Positions 1 through 8,822 of a stretch of 53,864 nt of DNA are shown here, in pieces; the first letter of the stretch is position 1, and each line of letters starts with the position of its first letter. The position numbers were made by a program, and so were the translations under genes. Below the pieces are notes generated by a model, which was not told the DNA's origin, made no database searches, and was given only the letters and a program-made list of their open reading frames with translations. Origin of the DNA: Streptococcus tangpeifui (GTDB lineage Bacteria; Bacillota; Bacilli; Lactobacillales; Streptococcaceae); assembly GCF_011038795.1 (NCBI RefSeq), contig NZ_JAAKDU010000014.1, positions 1 through 53,864 of the forward strand. The letters are read 5' to 3'.

Positions 1-14
1 TCCCTTAACCCGCA
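1..14 (+). tRNA. tRNA-Leu, 3' end only
   Basis: The first 14 bases are the 3' T-stem strand and acceptor strand of a tRNA cut by the window edge, ending AACCCGC plus discriminator A. The sequence looks like the end of streptococcal tRNA-Leu(UAG), which usually precedes tRNA-Thr in this array. The anticodon is outside the window, so the identity is inferred. Confidence 0.6.
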
Positions 15-30
15 TAATAAGAAGCAATAG

Positions 31-103
31 GCCGGCTTAGCTCAGTTGGTAGAGCATCTGATTTGTAATCAGAGGGTCGCGTGTTCAAGTCATGTAGCCG
101 GCA
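31..103 (+). tRNA. tRNA-Thr (TGT)
   Basis: A complete cloverleaf. Acceptor GCCGGCT pairs with AGCCGGC, and the anticodon loop TTTGTAA carries TGT. No CCA is encoded, as in the other genes of this array. It reads threonine ACN codons. Confidence 0.93.
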
Positions 104-106
104 TTT

Positions 107-178
107 GCGAACGTAGTTCAGTGGTAGAACATCACCTTGCCAAGGTGGGGGTCGCGGGTTCGAATCCCGTCGTTCGCT
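107..178 (+). tRNA. tRNA-Gly (GCC)
   Basis: A complete cloverleaf. Acceptor GCGAACG pairs with CGTTCGC, and the anticodon stem CACC/GGTG frames loop TTGCCAA with anticodon GCC. It is three bases downstream of tRNA-Thr. Confidence 0.93.
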
Positions 179-186
179 TGAGGATT

Positions 187-272
187 GCCGGGGTGGCGGA
201 ACTGGCAGACGCACAGGACTTAAAATCCTGCGAAGGGTAACCTTCGTACCGGTTCGATTCCGGTCCTCGGCA
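187..272 (+). tRNA. tRNA-Leu (TAA)
   Basis: A class II tRNA with a long variable arm (stem around GAAGG/CCTTC). Anticodon TAA lies in loop CTTAAAA, and the acceptor is GCCGGGG/CCTCGGC with one G-U pair. Confidence 0.93.
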
Positions 273-286
273 TAATAGAAAGTTAA

Positions 287-360
287 GCACCCTTGGCTCA
301 ACTGGATAGAGTACCTGACTACGAATCAGGCGGTTAGAGGTTCGAATCCTCTAGGGTGCA
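287..360 (+). tRNA. tRNA-Arg (ACG)
   Basis: Acceptor GCACCCT pairs with AGGGTGC, and loop CTACGAA carries anticodon ACG. The A34 of this tRNA is normally edited to inosine by TadA to read CGN codons. Confidence 0.93.
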
Positions 361-367
361 TCATATA

Positions 368-441
368 CGGGAAGTAGCTCAGCTTGGTAGAGTACTTGGT
401 TTGGGACCAAGGGGTCGCAGGTTCGAATCCTGTCTTCCCGA
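368..441 (+). tRNA. tRNA-Pro (TGG)
   Basis: Acceptor CGGGAAG pairs perfectly with CTTCCCG, and the loop contains anticodon TGG. It reads proline CCN codons. Confidence 0.93.
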
Positions 442-446
442 TTTTT

Positions 447-520
447 GGCGGTGTAGCTCAGCTGGCTAGAGCGTCCGGTTCATACCCGGGAGGTCGGGGG
501 TTCGATCCCCTTCGCCGCTA
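447..520 (+). tRNA. tRNA-Met (CAT), elongator
   Basis: Anticodon CAT. The body starting GGCGGTGTAGCTCAGCTGG has the form of Gram-positive elongator tRNA-Met. It lacks the C1-A72 mismatch of the initiator. It is one of three CAT tRNAs in this array. Confidence 0.85.
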
Positions 521-542
521 TTATTAGTATATGGATGACTTT

Positions 543-616
543 GGACCTTTAGCTCAACTGGTTAGAGCACTCGGCTCATAACCGAGCGGTCGTAGGTTCG
601 AGTCCTACAAGGTCCA
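543..616 (+). tRNA. tRNA with CAT anticodon, probably tRNA-Ile2 (lysidine-modified)
   Basis: Anticodon CAT. The body (GGACCTTTAGCTCA...AAGGTCC) resembles the Bacillus tRNA-Ile2 whose C34 becomes lysidine through TilS and reads AUA. Annotation pipelines often call such genes Met, and the assignment here rests on body similarity recalled from family knowledge. Confidence 0.75.
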
Positions 617-638
617 TATTGCTTAGTTATTTTTAATC

Positions 639-728
639 GGAGGATTACCCAAGTCCGGCTGAAGGGAACGGTCTTGAAAACCGTCAGGTGTGTAACAGCA
701 CGCGTGGGTTCGAATCCCACATCCTCCT
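639..728 (+). tRNA. tRNA-Ser (TGA)
   Basis: A class II tRNA with a long variable arm (CAGGTG...CACGCG region). Acceptor GGAGGAT pairs with ATCCTCC, and anticodon TGA lies in loop CTTGAAA. Confidence 0.93.
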
Positions 729-738
729 TTAATAATAT

Positions 739-812
<74 letters not shown>

Positions 813-830
813 TACCTTATAGGTAGGAAA

Positions 831-903
831 GGCTCGGTAGCTCAGTTGGTAGAGCAATGGATTGAAGCTCCATGTGTCGGCGGTTCGATTCCGTCTCGCG
901 CCA
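831..903 (+). tRNA. tRNA-Phe (GAA)
   Basis: Anticodon GAA, with conserved D and T arms. The acceptor GGCTCGG against TCGCGCC gives an apparent U4/C69 mismatch and a G7-U66 wobble, so the acceptor stem is weaker than those of its neighbours. Confidence 0.9.
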
Positions 904-917
904 TTTATTTTTAATTA

Positions 918-988
918 GCGGGTGTAGTTTAGTGGTAAAACTACAGCCTTCCAAGCTGTTGTCGCGAGTTCGATTCTCGTCACCCGCT
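918..988 (+). tRNA. tRNA-Gly (TCC)
   Basis: Acceptor GCGGGTG pairs with CACCCGC, and loop TTCCAA carries anticodon TCC. It complements the GCC isoacceptor at the start of the array. Confidence 0.93.
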
Positions 989-1022
989 TTATAATGAAAA
1001 TTATAAACCAAACAAAAAGTTT

Positions 1023-1096
<74 letters not shown>

Positions 1097-1107
1097 TTAG
1101 CAACAAA

Positions 1108-1179
1108 GGTCCGTTGGTCAAGGGGTTAAGACACCGCCTTTTCACGGCGGTAACACGGGTTCGAATCCCGTACGGACTA
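1108..1179 (+). tRNA. tRNA-Glu (TTC)
   Basis: Acceptor GGTCCGT pairs with ACGGACT (G1-U72), and anticodon TTC lies in loop TTTTCAC. It also supplies glutamyl-tRNA for transamidation in streptococci. Confidence 0.92.
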
Positions 1180-1184
1180 TTGTT

Positions 1185-1272
1185 GGAGAATTACTCAAGA
1201 GGCTGAAGAGGACGGTTTGCTAAATCGTTAGGTCGGGAAACTGGCGCGGGGGTTCGAATCCCCCATTCTCCG
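1185..1272 (+). tRNA. tRNA-Ser (GCT)
   Basis: A class II tRNA with a long variable arm. Acceptor GGAGAAT pairs with ATTCTCC, the discriminator is G, and the anticodon is GCT. It is the last gene of the array and is followed by a terminator hairpin. Confidence 0.93.
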
Positions 1273-1284
1273 TATTAGTGAAGT

Positions 1285-1316
1285 AACGAGTTATCGAAAG
1301 ATATCTCGTTTTGTTT
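1285..1316 (+). terminator. Terminator of the rRNA/tRNA operon
   Basis: Stem AACGAG/CTCGTT continues as TATC/GATA around a GAAA loop, with one T-T mismatch, and is followed by TTTTGTTT. It lies just after the last tRNA and before mreC. Confidence 0.8.
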
Positions 1317-1336
1317 ATATTAAAAAGAGGTCCCTT

Positions 1337-2167
1337 ATGAAAAAAATTAGATTTTCCCGTGTCGTTACCCTATCTGTGACAAGTCTATTAATATTTTTGG
1401 TGCTTCTTTTTTTTATTTTTAGAAATACAGCTATTATAAAAGATATTACTACCCCTATCAGTGGTATAACTTCAAAAGTTGATAAAGCTATTTCTTATCC
1501 GTTTCGCTTAATCTCTACGGCAAAGGATGAGCTAATTGATTTATTTAATACTTATGATGAGAACGAGTCTTTGAAGAAAAATCTTGCTAAGATGAAGGAT
1601 CAATCATCTGATTTAAGTACCTTAAAAGAGGAAAATATGAGCTTGTCAAAAGCTTTAGAAGTTGAAAAGAATTTTTCTAGCTATAAGACGATTACCAGTA
1701 AAGTTACCGTTCGTTCCACATTATCTTGGTATGAAAGCTTAACGATCAGTGTTGGAAAATCAGATGGAGTGTCAGCGAATATGTTAGCTGTTTCTGATGG
1801 TGGTTTGGTTGGCAGAGTTTCTAATTTAACTAGTTCTGATTCAAGTCTTCAATTGGTTTCTAATTCAGAAGGAACCTATGAGATTCCTGTTAAGATGACG
1901 GGTTCAGCAGGTGATGTCTATGGCATTTTAACAGGTTATAATGCCAAGAAGAATGTTTTAATTATTGAAGAATTAAATGCTGATAAGGAACTTAAGAAGG
2001 ATGACAATGTTATAACTAGTGGTTTAGACGGTAAAAGTATTGCTGGTATCAGTGTGGGAAAAATATCATCTATTAGCAATGCTAAAGAGCTCAGTAAGCG
2101 GAAGGTTTATGTTACTCCAACAGCTGATTTGGATAATATCAGTTATGTTACCCTGATTGGAAATTAA
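1337..2167 (+). CDS. mreC: Rod shape-determining protein MreC
   Basis: 276 residues with one N-terminal transmembrane anchor (about residues 9-28, a hydrophobic run ending in FFIFRN). A coiled-coil stretch follows (about 60-115), then the extracellular beta-barrel MreC core with GKSDGVSANMLAV and GLVGRV motifs. MreC scaffolds peripheral peptidoglycan synthesis; in ovococci it works with MreD, RodZ and PBP2b although MreB is absent. The start follows AAAAAGAGG. The gene overlaps the possible TTG start of mreD, so the two are probably co-translated. The order tRNA array, mreC, mreD, pcsB is standard for streptococci. Confidence 0.95.
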   Translation: MKKIRFSRVVTLSVTSLLIFLVLLFFIFRNTAIIKDITTPISGITSKVDKAISYPFRLISTAKDELIDLFNTYDENESLKKNLAKMKDQSSDLSTLKEENMSLSKALEVEKNFSSYKTITSKVTVRSTLSWYESLTISVGKSDGVSANMLAVSDGGLVGRVSNLTSSDSSLQLVSNSEGTYEIPVKMTGSAGDVYGILTGYNAKKNVLIIEELNADKELKKDDNVITSGLDGKSIAGISVGKISSISNAKELSKRKVYVTPTADLDNISYVTLIGN

Positions 2168-2168
2168 A

Positions 2169-2672
2169 ATGAAATTGCTAAAAAATAAATGGTTCATCTC
2201 AGTTCTGGCTTTTTTTCTCTTATTAATTGATGGACAGCTTTCAGATTTATTGACGACTTTAACTGGACGTTATGTCTTTTTACGTGTTCATCTTCTTATA
2301 ATTTTTATGTTCTTACTTTTGAGATTTTTGGACACTGACTTTTTCGCTTATCTTTTGGGTTTTATTCTTGGTCTTATTTATGATAGTTATTATCTAAATT
2401 TTATTGGAATTACTTTTTTTATGCTCCCTATTTTAGTCTATTTGATAAAAAGAAGTAAAAAATATTTTGTAACTCCCACAAGAAGTTTATTGGCCTTCTT
2501 TCTACTCTTAGTTTTGTTTGAGGTTGGGTGTTATGGTTTAGCATTTCTCTACCATCTCACGACCTATAGTTTTTTATCATTTGTCACCTATCAGCTAGCA
2601 GAGACTCTGCTTTTAAACGTGATTATTTTTGTCATTTTAGACAAATTTGTCCATAGAAATAGTGCTAAATAA
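2169..2672 (+). CDS. mreD: Rod shape-determining protein MreD
   Basis: About 167 residues and almost entirely hydrophobic, with five or six transmembrane segments, as expected of MreD, the membrane partner of MreC in the elongation machinery. I chose ATG 2169, two bases after the mreC stop. A TTG at 2157 in frame would add four residues and overlap mreC. Length fits the family (160-180 residues). No terminator is seen before the pcsB promoter. Confidence 0.93.
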   Translation: MKLLKNKWFISVLAFFLLLIDGQLSDLLTTLTGRYVFLRVHLLIIFMFLLLRFLDTDFFAYLLGFILGLIYDSYYLNFIGITFFMLPILVYLIKRSKKYFVTPTRSLLAFFLLLVLFEVGCYGLAFLYHLTTYSFLSFVTYQLAETLLLNVIIFVILDKFVHRNSAK

Positions 2673-2681
2673 ACATATAAC

Positions 2682-2698
2682 TGTAATATAGACGTAAC
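2682..2698 (+). promoter_or_regulatory. WalR/VicR-type box upstream of pcsB
   Basis: TGTAAT-N5-CGTAAC matches the WalR direct-repeat consensus TGTWAH-N5-TGTWAH with one mismatch. It sits 21 bases upstream of a TATAAT box. WalRK (VicRK) control of pcsB/gbpB is established in streptococci, and the site here is inferred from the match. Confidence 0.7.
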
Positions 2699-2719
2699 AA
2701 TAAAAAGGGCAGTTTTTGA

Positions 2720-2725
2720 TATAAT
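2720..2725 (+). promoter_or_regulatory. -10 box of the pcsB promoter
   Basis: Perfect TATAAT 38 bases upstream of the pcsB start codon. No good -35 hexamer is present, which fits an activator-dependent promoter with the WalR-type box just upstream. Confidence 0.7.
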
Positions 2726-2762
2726 ATAAAAGTCTTATCAATATGGGAGTAGTTTAATTAAC

Positions 2763-4079
2763 ATGAAAAAACGTATTTTATCAACAGTATTGCTTAGTGG
2801 TGTTGCTCTTACAGCAGCTACAGCTGTAAAAGCCGATGATTATGATACAGCGATTGCTAATCAAGATTCTGTAATCAGTAACTTGGCGGCTCAGTCACAG
2901 GCTGCACAAGCTCAGTCAGCAATGGTTCAAAATCAGTCAGCTGTTCTTGCAGGACAGAACGCTGAACTTGAAGCGCAAAATAATGAACTTCAAGCTCAGT
3001 CAAATACTCTTGCAAGTGAAATTCAAGACTTGTCAGCTAAAATTGTTGCTCGTAATGCTTCTATTCAAGCGCAAGCACAAAATGCTCAAAAGAATAACAC
3101 AGCAACAGGTTATATTAATACGATTTTGAACTCAAAATCAATTTCAGAAGCTATCAGTCGTATTGTTGCTGTTCATGAAGTTGTTTCTGCGAGTCAAAGT
3201 CAGTTGGCTCAACAACAAGCTGATCAGGCTGCACTTGAGACAAAACAAGCAGAAAATCAAGCTGCTATGAATCAAGTTGCTGCTAACCAAGCAACGATTC
3301 AAGCTAACCAATCAGCACTTGCTGAACAGCAGGCTGCACTTGATTCTGCACAAGCTGCTATCTCAGCAGAAATAGCTAATGCGCAAGCTAATAAACAAGC
3401 ACTTGTGACGGCTAAATCAACAGCTGAGTCACAAGCTGCTAGTGCTGCAGCTTCTGCATCTGCTGCAAGTTCTGAGTCAGAAGCAGTTGCTGCATCTCAA
3501 GCTGCTGCTCAATCAGAGGCCGCTGCTCAACAAGATCAGCAACAGCCAGCTGATAACCAATCTGCTTCAGCTGAAACATCTGCTTCAGAAGCTGCTACGG
3601 ATGCTCCAACAACTGATACTTCAGAAGCACCAGCTCAAGATCAGCAACAACAACAAGAAGCTGCACCAGCACCTGCTGCTGAAGATTCAAGTGCAAGTCA
3701 AGAAGCTACACCAGCTCCGGAACCGGCACCAGCGCCTGCTGCACCGGTTGATGATACTAATACTTATCCAGCAGGTCAATGTACTTGGGGTGTTAAATCA
3801 TTGGCATCTTGGGTTGGTAACTATTGGGGTAATGCGAACCAATGGGGAGCTAGTGCGGTAGCTGCAGGTCACACAACTGGTTCAACTCCACAAGTTGGTT
3901 CAGTTGTTGTTTGGCCAAATGATGGTGGTGGCTATGGACACGTTGCTTACGTGACTTCTGTGAATGGTTCTACTGTTACTGTTAATGAAGCTAACTATGC
4001 TGGTAACCAATCAATTGGTGATTATCGTGGAAGCTTTGATATTAACTCTTCAGGTGAACACTACTTTATCTATCAATAA
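2763..4079 (+). CDS. pcsB: Secreted CHAP-domain peptidoglycan hydrolase PcsB / glucan-binding protein B family
   Basis: 438 residues. A Sec signal peptide (MKKRILSTVLLSG..., cleavage near AVKA-DD) is followed by a long Gln/Ala-rich coiled coil (about 30-240) and a low-complexity Ala/Ser/Gln/Pro linker (about 240-315). The C-terminal CHAP domain starts at YPAGQCTWGVKSLA, with the catalytic Cys in that motif and the His in GYGHVAYV. PcsB splits the septum under FtsEX control, and the S. mutans homologue is GbpB. Length and layout match that family. The coiled coil gives open reading frames in other frames that are composition artefacts. Expression probably depends on WalR (box upstream), and a terminator follows. 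Confidence 0.95.
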   Translation: MKKRILSTVLLSGVALTAATAVKADDYDTAIANQDSVISNLAAQSQAAQAQSAMVQNQSAVLAGQNAELEAQNNELQAQSNTLASEIQDLSAKIVARNASIQAQAQNAQKNNTATGYINTILNSKSISEAISRIVAVHEVVSASQSQLAQQQADQAALETKQAENQAAMNQVAANQATIQANQSALAEQQAALDSAQAAISAEIANAQANKQALVTAKSTAESQAASAAASASAASSESEAVAASQAAAQSEAAAQQDQQQPADNQSASAETSASEAATDAPTTDTSEAPAQDQQQQQEAAPAPAAEDSSASQEATPAPEPAPAPAAPVDDTNTYPAGQCTWGVKSLASWVGNYWGNANQWGASAVAAGHTTGSTPQVGSVVVWPNDGGGYGHVAYVTSVNGSTVTVNEANYAGNQSIGDYRGSFDINSSGEHYFIYQ

Positions 4080-4094
4080 TGAATTAATTTGTAA

Positions 4095-4123
4095 GGAGAG
4101 GCCATTAAGGTTCTCTCCTTTTT
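4095..4123 (+). terminator. Terminator after pcsB
   Basis: GGAGAGGCC pairs with GGTTCTCTCC (one bulge) around a short loop and runs into CTTTTTC. Confidence 0.85.
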
Positions 4124-4152
4124 CGGATTCTTTTTATTCCTTTTGTTATACA

Positions 4153-4181
4153 TTGAAAATCAAAGGGAAAAACGTTAAAAT
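4153..4181 (+). promoter_or_regulatory. Promoter of prs
   Basis: TTGAAA, a 17-base spacer, then TAAAAT, ending 29 bases before the prs start codon. Confidence 0.7.
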
Positions 4182-4210
4182 AGTAAAGGATAAAATCTTT
4201 GGAGGAAGTC

Positions 4211-5179
4211 ATGTCATTTAATAATTTGAAGCTCTTTGCTCTCTCTTCTAATCAAGAGTTGGCTGAAAAAGTGGCGGATTCTATCGGAATTCCTTTGGGT
4301 AAGGCAACTATTCGACAGTTTTCAGATGGTGAGATTCAGGTCAATATTGAGGAATCTATCCGTGGGCACCACGCTTTTATTCTTCAATCAACAAGTTCGC
4401 CAGTTAATAATAACTTAATGGAAATATTAATTATGGTTGATGCTCTTAAACGAGCGAGTGCTGAGACTGTTAGCGTAGTTATGCCTTACTATGGTTATGC
4501 TCGCCAAGATCGAAAAGCTCGTTCACGGGAACCAATCACTTCTAAATTGGTGGCTAATATGCTTGAGGTAGCTGGTGTTGATCGTCTTTTGACTGTTGAT
4601 TTGCATGCTGCTCAAATTCAGGGCTTCTTTGATATTCCTGTTGATCACCTGATGGGGGCTCCTCTGATTGCTGATTATTTTATTCGTCATGGCTTTGTTG
4701 GCAAAGATGTTGTTGTTGTCAGTCCTGATCATGGGGGTGTTACCCGTGCGCGTAAGTTGGCTCAATGTCTTAAAACACCAATTGCTATTATCGATAAACG
4801 TCGCAGTGTCGATAAAATGAATACTAGTGAAGTGATGAATATTATTGGGGATGTCAAGGGCAAAACTTGTATTCTCATTGATGACATGATTGATACTGCT
4901 GGTACTATTTGCCATGCAGCTGATGCTTTGGCTGAAGCAGGGGCAACTGAAGTTTATGCCTCTTGTACTCACCCAGTCCTTTCAGGACCTGCTTTGGATA
5001 ATATTGATAAGTCGGCGATTAAAAAATTAGTTGTTTTGGATACTATTTATCTACCAAATGAGCGTCTGATTGATAAGATTGAGCAAATCTCGATTGCTGA
5101 TTTAATTGGTGAAGCTATTATTCGTGTTCATGAAAAACGTCCACTTTCTCCACTTTTTGAATTTGAACTTTCTAAATAA
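4211..5179 (+). CDS. prs: Ribose-phosphate pyrophosphokinase (PRPP synthetase)
   Basis: 322 residues. It makes PRPP from ribose 5-phosphate and ATP, the substrate of PurF and of the salvage and pyrimidine pathways. Visible family motifs are [16 protein letters not shown] near the N-terminus, the flexible loop [16 protein letters not shown], the ATP/PRPP region [14 protein letters not shown], and the ribose-phosphate loop [16 protein letters not shown] 4211 follows a strong GGAGG. An in-frame TTG four codons upstream lies over the ribosome site and was rejected. It has its own promoter and terminator. Confidence 0.96.
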   Translation: MSFNNLKLFALSSNQELAEKVADSIGIPLGKATIRQFSDGEIQVNIEESIRGHHAFILQSTSSPVNNNLMEILIMVDALKRASAETVSVVMPYYGYARQDRKARSREPITSKLVANMLEVAGVDRLLTVDLHAAQIQGFFDIPVDHLMGAPLIADYFIRHGFVGKDVVVVSPDHGGVTRARKLAQCLKTPIAIIDKRRSVDKMNTSEVMNIIGDVKGKTCILIDDMIDTAGTICHAADALAEAGATEVYASCTHPVLSGPALDNIDKSAIKKLVVLDTIYLPNERLIDKIEQISIADLIGEAIIRVHEKRPLSPLFEFELSK

Positions 5180-5180
5180 A

Positions 5181-5209
5181 TGAAAGGCCTGTGCAAGCAG
5201 GCTTTTCAT
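5181..5209 (+). terminator. Terminator after prs
   Basis: TGAAA.GCCTG pairs with CAGGC.TTTCA around a TGCAAG loop. The T tract is modest (TTTTCATTTATATTT). Confidence 0.65.
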
Positions 5210-5249
5210 TTATATTTGTGGGCTTACTGGAATTTTTAATGATTTACTG

Positions 5250-5255
5250 TATAAT
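5250..5255 (+). promoter_or_regulatory. -10 box before the aminotransferase gene
   Basis: TATAAT 30 bases upstream of the start codon, with no clear -35. It starts a transcript that probably covers the aminotransferase gene and recO. Confidence 0.55.
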
Positions 5256-5284
5256 AAAGGTAATATTTCATAGGAGATAGCATT

Positions 5285-6460
5285 ATGGATTTAACAAGAC
5301 GTTTCAATAAAAATTTGGAAAAAATTGAAGTTTCTTTAATTCGACAGTTTGATCAGTCGATTTCTTCAGTACCTGGAATTTTAAAGATGACTCTAGGAGA
5401 ACCCGATTTTACAACACCTGATCATGTTAAAGAGGCTGCTAAGGCAGCAATTGATGCTAATCAGAGCCATTATACGGGTATGGCTGGACTCTTGGAATTA
5501 CGTCAAGCAGCTTCGAACTTTGTCAAGGAAAAGTACAATTTAATTTATAATCCTGATTCAGAAATTCTTGTGACAATTGGAGCAACAGAAGCCCTATCTG
5601 CTACTTTAACTGCTATTTTGGAGCCTGGTGATACTGTTTTGTTGCCTGCACCTGCTTATCCGGGTTATGAGCCAATTGTTAATCTTGTCGGTGCTGAAAT
5701 TGTTGAAATTGACACAACTGATAATGATTTTATTTTGACACCTGAGCAATTGGAGAAGGCTATTCTTGAGCAAGGTGATAAGCTTAAGGTGGTACTTTTA
5801 AATTATCCAACAAATCCGACAGGAGTGACCTATTCACGTGAGCAAATTAAGGCTTTTGCGGATGTCTTAAAAAAATATGATGTATTTGTAGTGAGTGATG
5901 AGGTATATTCGGAATTAACTTACACTGATACGGGACATGTTTCTATTGGAGAATACCTACGAGATCAAGCTATCGTTATTAATGGCTTGTCTAAATCTCA
6001 TGCGATGACAGGGTGGCGGATCGGCTTTATCTTTGCACCTGAGATATTCACACAACAGTTGATTAAAAGCCATCAATATCTAGTTACGGCTGCAACGACC
6101 AATGCTCAGTTTGCTGCTATTGAGGCTCTGACAGTCGGTAAGGATGATGCTCTGCCAATGAAGGAAGAATATATCAAACGTCGGGATTATATTATCAAAA
6201 AAATGGTTGAGATGAATTTTAAAATCATTAAACCAACGGGGGCCTTCTATATATTTGCTAAAATTCCAGTACCGGAGGGACAGGATTCTTTTCAATTCTT
6301 GAAAGATTTTGCCCATCAAAAAGCAGTTGCCATGATCCCAGGGGTGGCTTTTGGAAAGTATGGTGAAGGTTACTTGCGAATTTCCTACGCAGCTAGCATG
6401 GCAACTATCCAAGAGGCTATGAGACGGTTAAAGGAATTTATGGAACAGTATGCAGACTAA
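5285..6460 (+). CDS. PLP-dependent class I aminotransferase (aromatic/PatA-AraT type)
   Basis: 391 residues of fold-type I aminotransferase. Motifs include [50 protein letters not shown] (with the PLP-contacting Asp and Tyr), the lysine motif [16 protein letters not shown] carrying the Schiff-base Lys, and the substrate-binding arginine in YLRISYA. The closest remembered relatives are streptococcal AraT/PatA proteins that transaminate aromatic or other amino acids. Exact substrate is not shown by sequence. The 3' end overlaps recO by 11 bases, so the two genes are translationally linked. Confidence 0.9.
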   Translation: MDLTRRFNKNLEKIEVSLIRQFDQSISSVPGILKMTLGEPDFTTPDHVKEAAKAAIDANQSHYTGMAGLLELRQAASNFVKEKYNLIYNPDSEILVTIGATEALSATLTAILEPGDTVLLPAPAYPGYEPIVNLVGAEIVEIDTTDNDFILTPEQLEKAILEQGDKLKVVLLNYPTNPTGVTYSREQIKAFADVLKKYDVFVVSDEVYSELTYTDTGHVSIGEYLRDQAIVINGLSKSHAMTGWRIGFIFAPEIFTQQLIKSHQYLVTAATTNAQFAAIEALTVGKDDALPMKEEYIKRRDYIIKKMVEMNFKIIKPTGAFYIFAKIPVPEGQDSFQFLKDFAHQKAVAMIPGVAFGKYGEGYLRISYAASMATIQEAMRRLKEFMEQYAD

Positions 6461-7205
6461 GGAATCACGTGGTCTAGTCCTCTTTAATCGCAACTACCGT
6501 GAGGATGATAAGTTGGTTAAAATTTTTACGGAGATGGCTGGTAAGCGAATGTTTTTCGTGAAACATATTAGTCGGTCTAAGTTAACCTCGGTCATCCAGC
6601 CTTTGACAGTAGCTGATTTTCTCATGAAAATTAATGATGCTGGCTTATCGTATATTGATGATTACAAGGAAGTTCAGATTTTTAAGACCATTAATGAGGA
6701 TATTTTTCGTTTGTCTTATGCTAGTTATATCGTGTCTTTGGTAGATGCAGCTATTGATGATGGCCTCCGTGATGCTCCCCTTTTTGATTTTCTAGTTAAG
6801 ACCTTGGAGATGATGGAGCAGGGGTTAGACTATGAGATTTTGACCAATATTTTTGAAATACAGATTTTAGAGCGTTTTGGTGTTCGCCTAAATTTTCATG
6901 AATGTGTCTTTTGTCACCGTATCGGTCTGCCTTTTGATTTTTCTTACCAATATTCGGGGCTTCTTTGCCCTCAGCATTATGAAAAGGATAGCCATCGCAG
7001 TCATCTAGATCCCAATGTTCTCTATCTTTTGGATCGTTTTCAAACCATCTCTTTTGATGATTTGAAAACAATTTCGGTTAAACCTGAAATGAAGCGAAAA
7101 TTGCGGAAGTTTATTGATGATATTTATGAAAATTATGTTGGGCTACATTTAAAATCCAAAAAATTTATTGATGATTTATCTAGCTGGGGCGATATTATGA
7201 AATAA
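6450..7205 (+). CDS. recO: DNA repair protein RecO
   Basis: 251 residues. An N-terminal OB fold ([23 protein letters not shown]) and a C-terminal helical domain with a zinc site (CVFC...CPQHY) fit RecO, which loads RecA on SSB-coated DNA together with RecR. ATG 6450 lies inside the aminotransferase gene and gives the standard RecO N-terminus. A terminator follows. Confidence 0.95.
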   Translation: MQTKESRGLVLFNRNYREDDKLVKIFTEMAGKRMFFVKHISRSKLTSVIQPLTVADFLMKINDAGLSYIDDYKEVQIFKTINEDIFRLSYASYIVSLVDAAIDDGLRDAPLFDFLVKTLEMMEQGLDYEILTNIFEIQILERFGVRLNFHECVFCHRIGLPFDFSYQYSGLLCPQHYEKDSHRSHLDPNVLYLLDRFQTISFDDLKTISVKPEMKRKLRKFIDDIYENYVGLHLKSKKFIDDLSSWGDIMK

Positions 7206-7208
7206 GTG

Positions 7209-7242
7209 AAAGATCTGGATTAGTAAGGTCTAGGTCTTTTTC
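7209..7242 (+). terminator. Terminator after recO
   Basis: AAAGATCTGGA pairs with TCTAGGTCTTT (two G-U pairs) around a nine-base loop, followed by TTC. Confidence 0.6.
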
Positions 7243-7373
7243 TTGGCTCTTGGGTATGATAAAGTTAGTAAACCTATGAATAGGATATTGATAAAGTTAA
7301 TTGGATTAAAACGTTTTGCTAAATTTGCTGGGACTTGTTACTAACTGGGGATGAAAAGCGGGGTAAATTATGC

Positions 7374-7379
7374 TATAAT
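7374..7379 (+). promoter_or_regulatory. -10 box of the plsX promoter
   Basis: TATAAT 33 bases before the plsX start codon. No convincing -35 is visible. Confidence 0.5.
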
Positions 7380-7412
7380 ACTGACACTAAAGAGACTGAA
7401 AAGGGGATCGAA

Positions 7413-8411
7413 ATGAAGACAATTGCTGTGGATGCTATGGGCGGAGATAACGCCCCCCAGGCTATTGTAGAGGGGGTAAATCAAGCCCTTGGTGAATTTA
7501 CGGATATCGAGATTAAACTTTACGGTCATGAAGAAAAAATAAAAAAATATTTAAAGGCCAGTGATCGTGTTTCGATTGTCCATACCGAAGTAAAAATCGA
7601 TTCGGATGATGAGCCAGTCAAGTCCATTCGACAAAAGAAAAATGCCTCCATGGTCTTGGGAGCTCAAGCTGTTAAGGATAGTCAGGCTGATGCAGTCATT
7701 TCTGCTGGTAATACAGGGGCTCTTCTAGCAGCTGGACTATTTGTTGTTGGTCGCATCAAAGGGATTGATCGGCCAGCCTTACTGTCTACTATACCAACTA
7801 TTGATGGGGGAAACTTTGTTATGTTAGACTTGGGAGCCAATGCTGAAAACACGGCTCAGCACCTCCATCAGTATGGCATCTTGGGCTCCTTCTATTCGGA
7901 AGCTGTACAAGGGATAACTAAACCTCGGGTTGGTCTTTTAAATAATGGGACTGAAAGTACCAAGGGAGATCCCTTGCGTAAAGAGGTTTATGACCTTCTG
8001 TCCAAGGAGCCTGCAATTAATTTTATCGGAAATATTGAAGCGCGTGAACTTCTTAACGGGATAGCTGATGTTGTTGTAACAGATGGTTTTACTGGTAATG
8101 CTGTGTTGAAAACCATTGAAGGAACTGGTCTCTCTATTCTTTCTGCTTTGAAATCCGCTATCAAAAATGGCGGGAAAAAGGCAAAATTAGGAGCTTTCTT
8201 CCTTAAAGATAGCCTCTATAGCATGCGGGAGATTATGGATTATTCTTCAGCTGGAGGGGCTGTTCTGATTGGACTGCAGGCTCCTGTTGTGAAATGCCAT
8301 GGTTCTAGTGATGCTACATCTGTTTATTATACTATCAAGCAGGTCCGCACTATGTTGGAAAACAAGGTTGTAGATAAGATTGTAGATGAATTCTCTAAGG
8401 AGGACCATTGA
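7413..8411 (+). CDS. plsX: Phosphate acyltransferase PlsX
   Basis: 332 residues. PlsX converts acyl-ACP to acyl-phosphate, the donor for PlsY in phospholipid synthesis. The N-terminus [35 protein letters not shown] and the C-terminal [19 protein letters not shown] are diagnostic. An upstream in-frame ATG at 7335 would add 26 unlikely residues overlapping the promoter, so ATG 7413 after AAGGGGATCG was chosen. It is followed after 95 bases by acpP, a standard pairing. Confidence 0.96.
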   Translation: MKTIAVDAMGGDNAPQAIVEGVNQALGEFTDIEIKLYGHEEKIKKYLKASDRVSIVHTEVKIDSDDEPVKSIRQKKNASMVLGAQAVKDSQADAVISAGNTGALLAAGLFVVGRIKGIDRPALLSTIPTIDGGNFVMLDLGANAENTAQHLHQYGILGSFYSEAVQGITKPRVGLLNNGTESTKGDPLRKEVYDLLSKEPAINFIGNIEARELLNGIADVVVTDGFTGNAVLKTIEGTGLSILSALKSAIKNGGKKAKLGAFFLKDSLYSMREIMDYSSAGGAVLIGLQAPVVKCHGSSDATSVYYTIKQVRTMLENKVVDKIVDEFSKEDH

Positions 8412-8506
8412 TAAGAAAGGAGAAAAAAGTAAATAAAAATGGAGCTGATCGGACTCCCCTAACATCCTTACTATATACTTTATGAATCTTCTTGAAAGGA
8501 GAGCAA

Positions 8507-8752
8507 ATGACCAGAAATGAAATTTTTGACAAGATTAGTCAAATGATTAAGGAACAAATGCATCATGAGGACATGGAGGTAACAGAAGATACATCTTTAA
8601 AGGATGAACTTGGCGTTGATTCTATTGATCTAATGGAATTTGTCGTCAATCTTGAAGATGAATTTTCTGTCGAAATTCCAGATGATGACATTGAAGATAT
8701 AGTAAAGTTGGGAGATATGTTAGATTACTTAGAAGGTCGAATTGGAAAATAA
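8507..8752 (+). CDS. acpP: Acyl carrier protein
   Basis: 81 residues, acidic. The phosphopantetheine attachment motif LGVDSIDLMEFV contains the modified Ser. Sequence and position after plsX suggest the ACP copy linked to phospholipid synthesis, separate from the fab-cluster ACP that streptococci also carry. ATG 8507 follows AAAGGAGAG. A terminator follows at once. Confidence 0.94.
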   Translation: MTRNEIFDKISQMIKEQMHHEDMEVTEDTSLKDELGVDSIDLMEFVVNLEDEFSVEIPDDDIEDIVKLGDMLDYLEGRIGK

Positions 8753-8761
8753 GGAAGTCGA

Positions 8762-8790
8762 GGCTGGAAAAAAGTATTCCAGTCTTTTAT
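8762..8790 (+). terminator. Terminator after acpP
   Basis: GGCTGGAA pairs with TTCCAGTC (one G-U) around a seven-base loop, followed by TTTTATTTTTG. Confidence 0.85.
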
Positions 8791-8822
8791 TTTTGCAGTA
8801 ATAGGAGTTTGACGCAGTAGCT

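Noticed and set aside
2947..3861. Long frames in other phases inside pcsB (Leu/Gln-rich)
   Set aside because: They are caused by the repetitive CAA/GCT codons of the coiled coil and Ala/Gln linker. pcsB itself is intact.
7335..7412. Upstream extension of plsX by 26 residues
   Set aside because: It overlaps the -10 region and removes the conserved [11 protein letters not shown] start.
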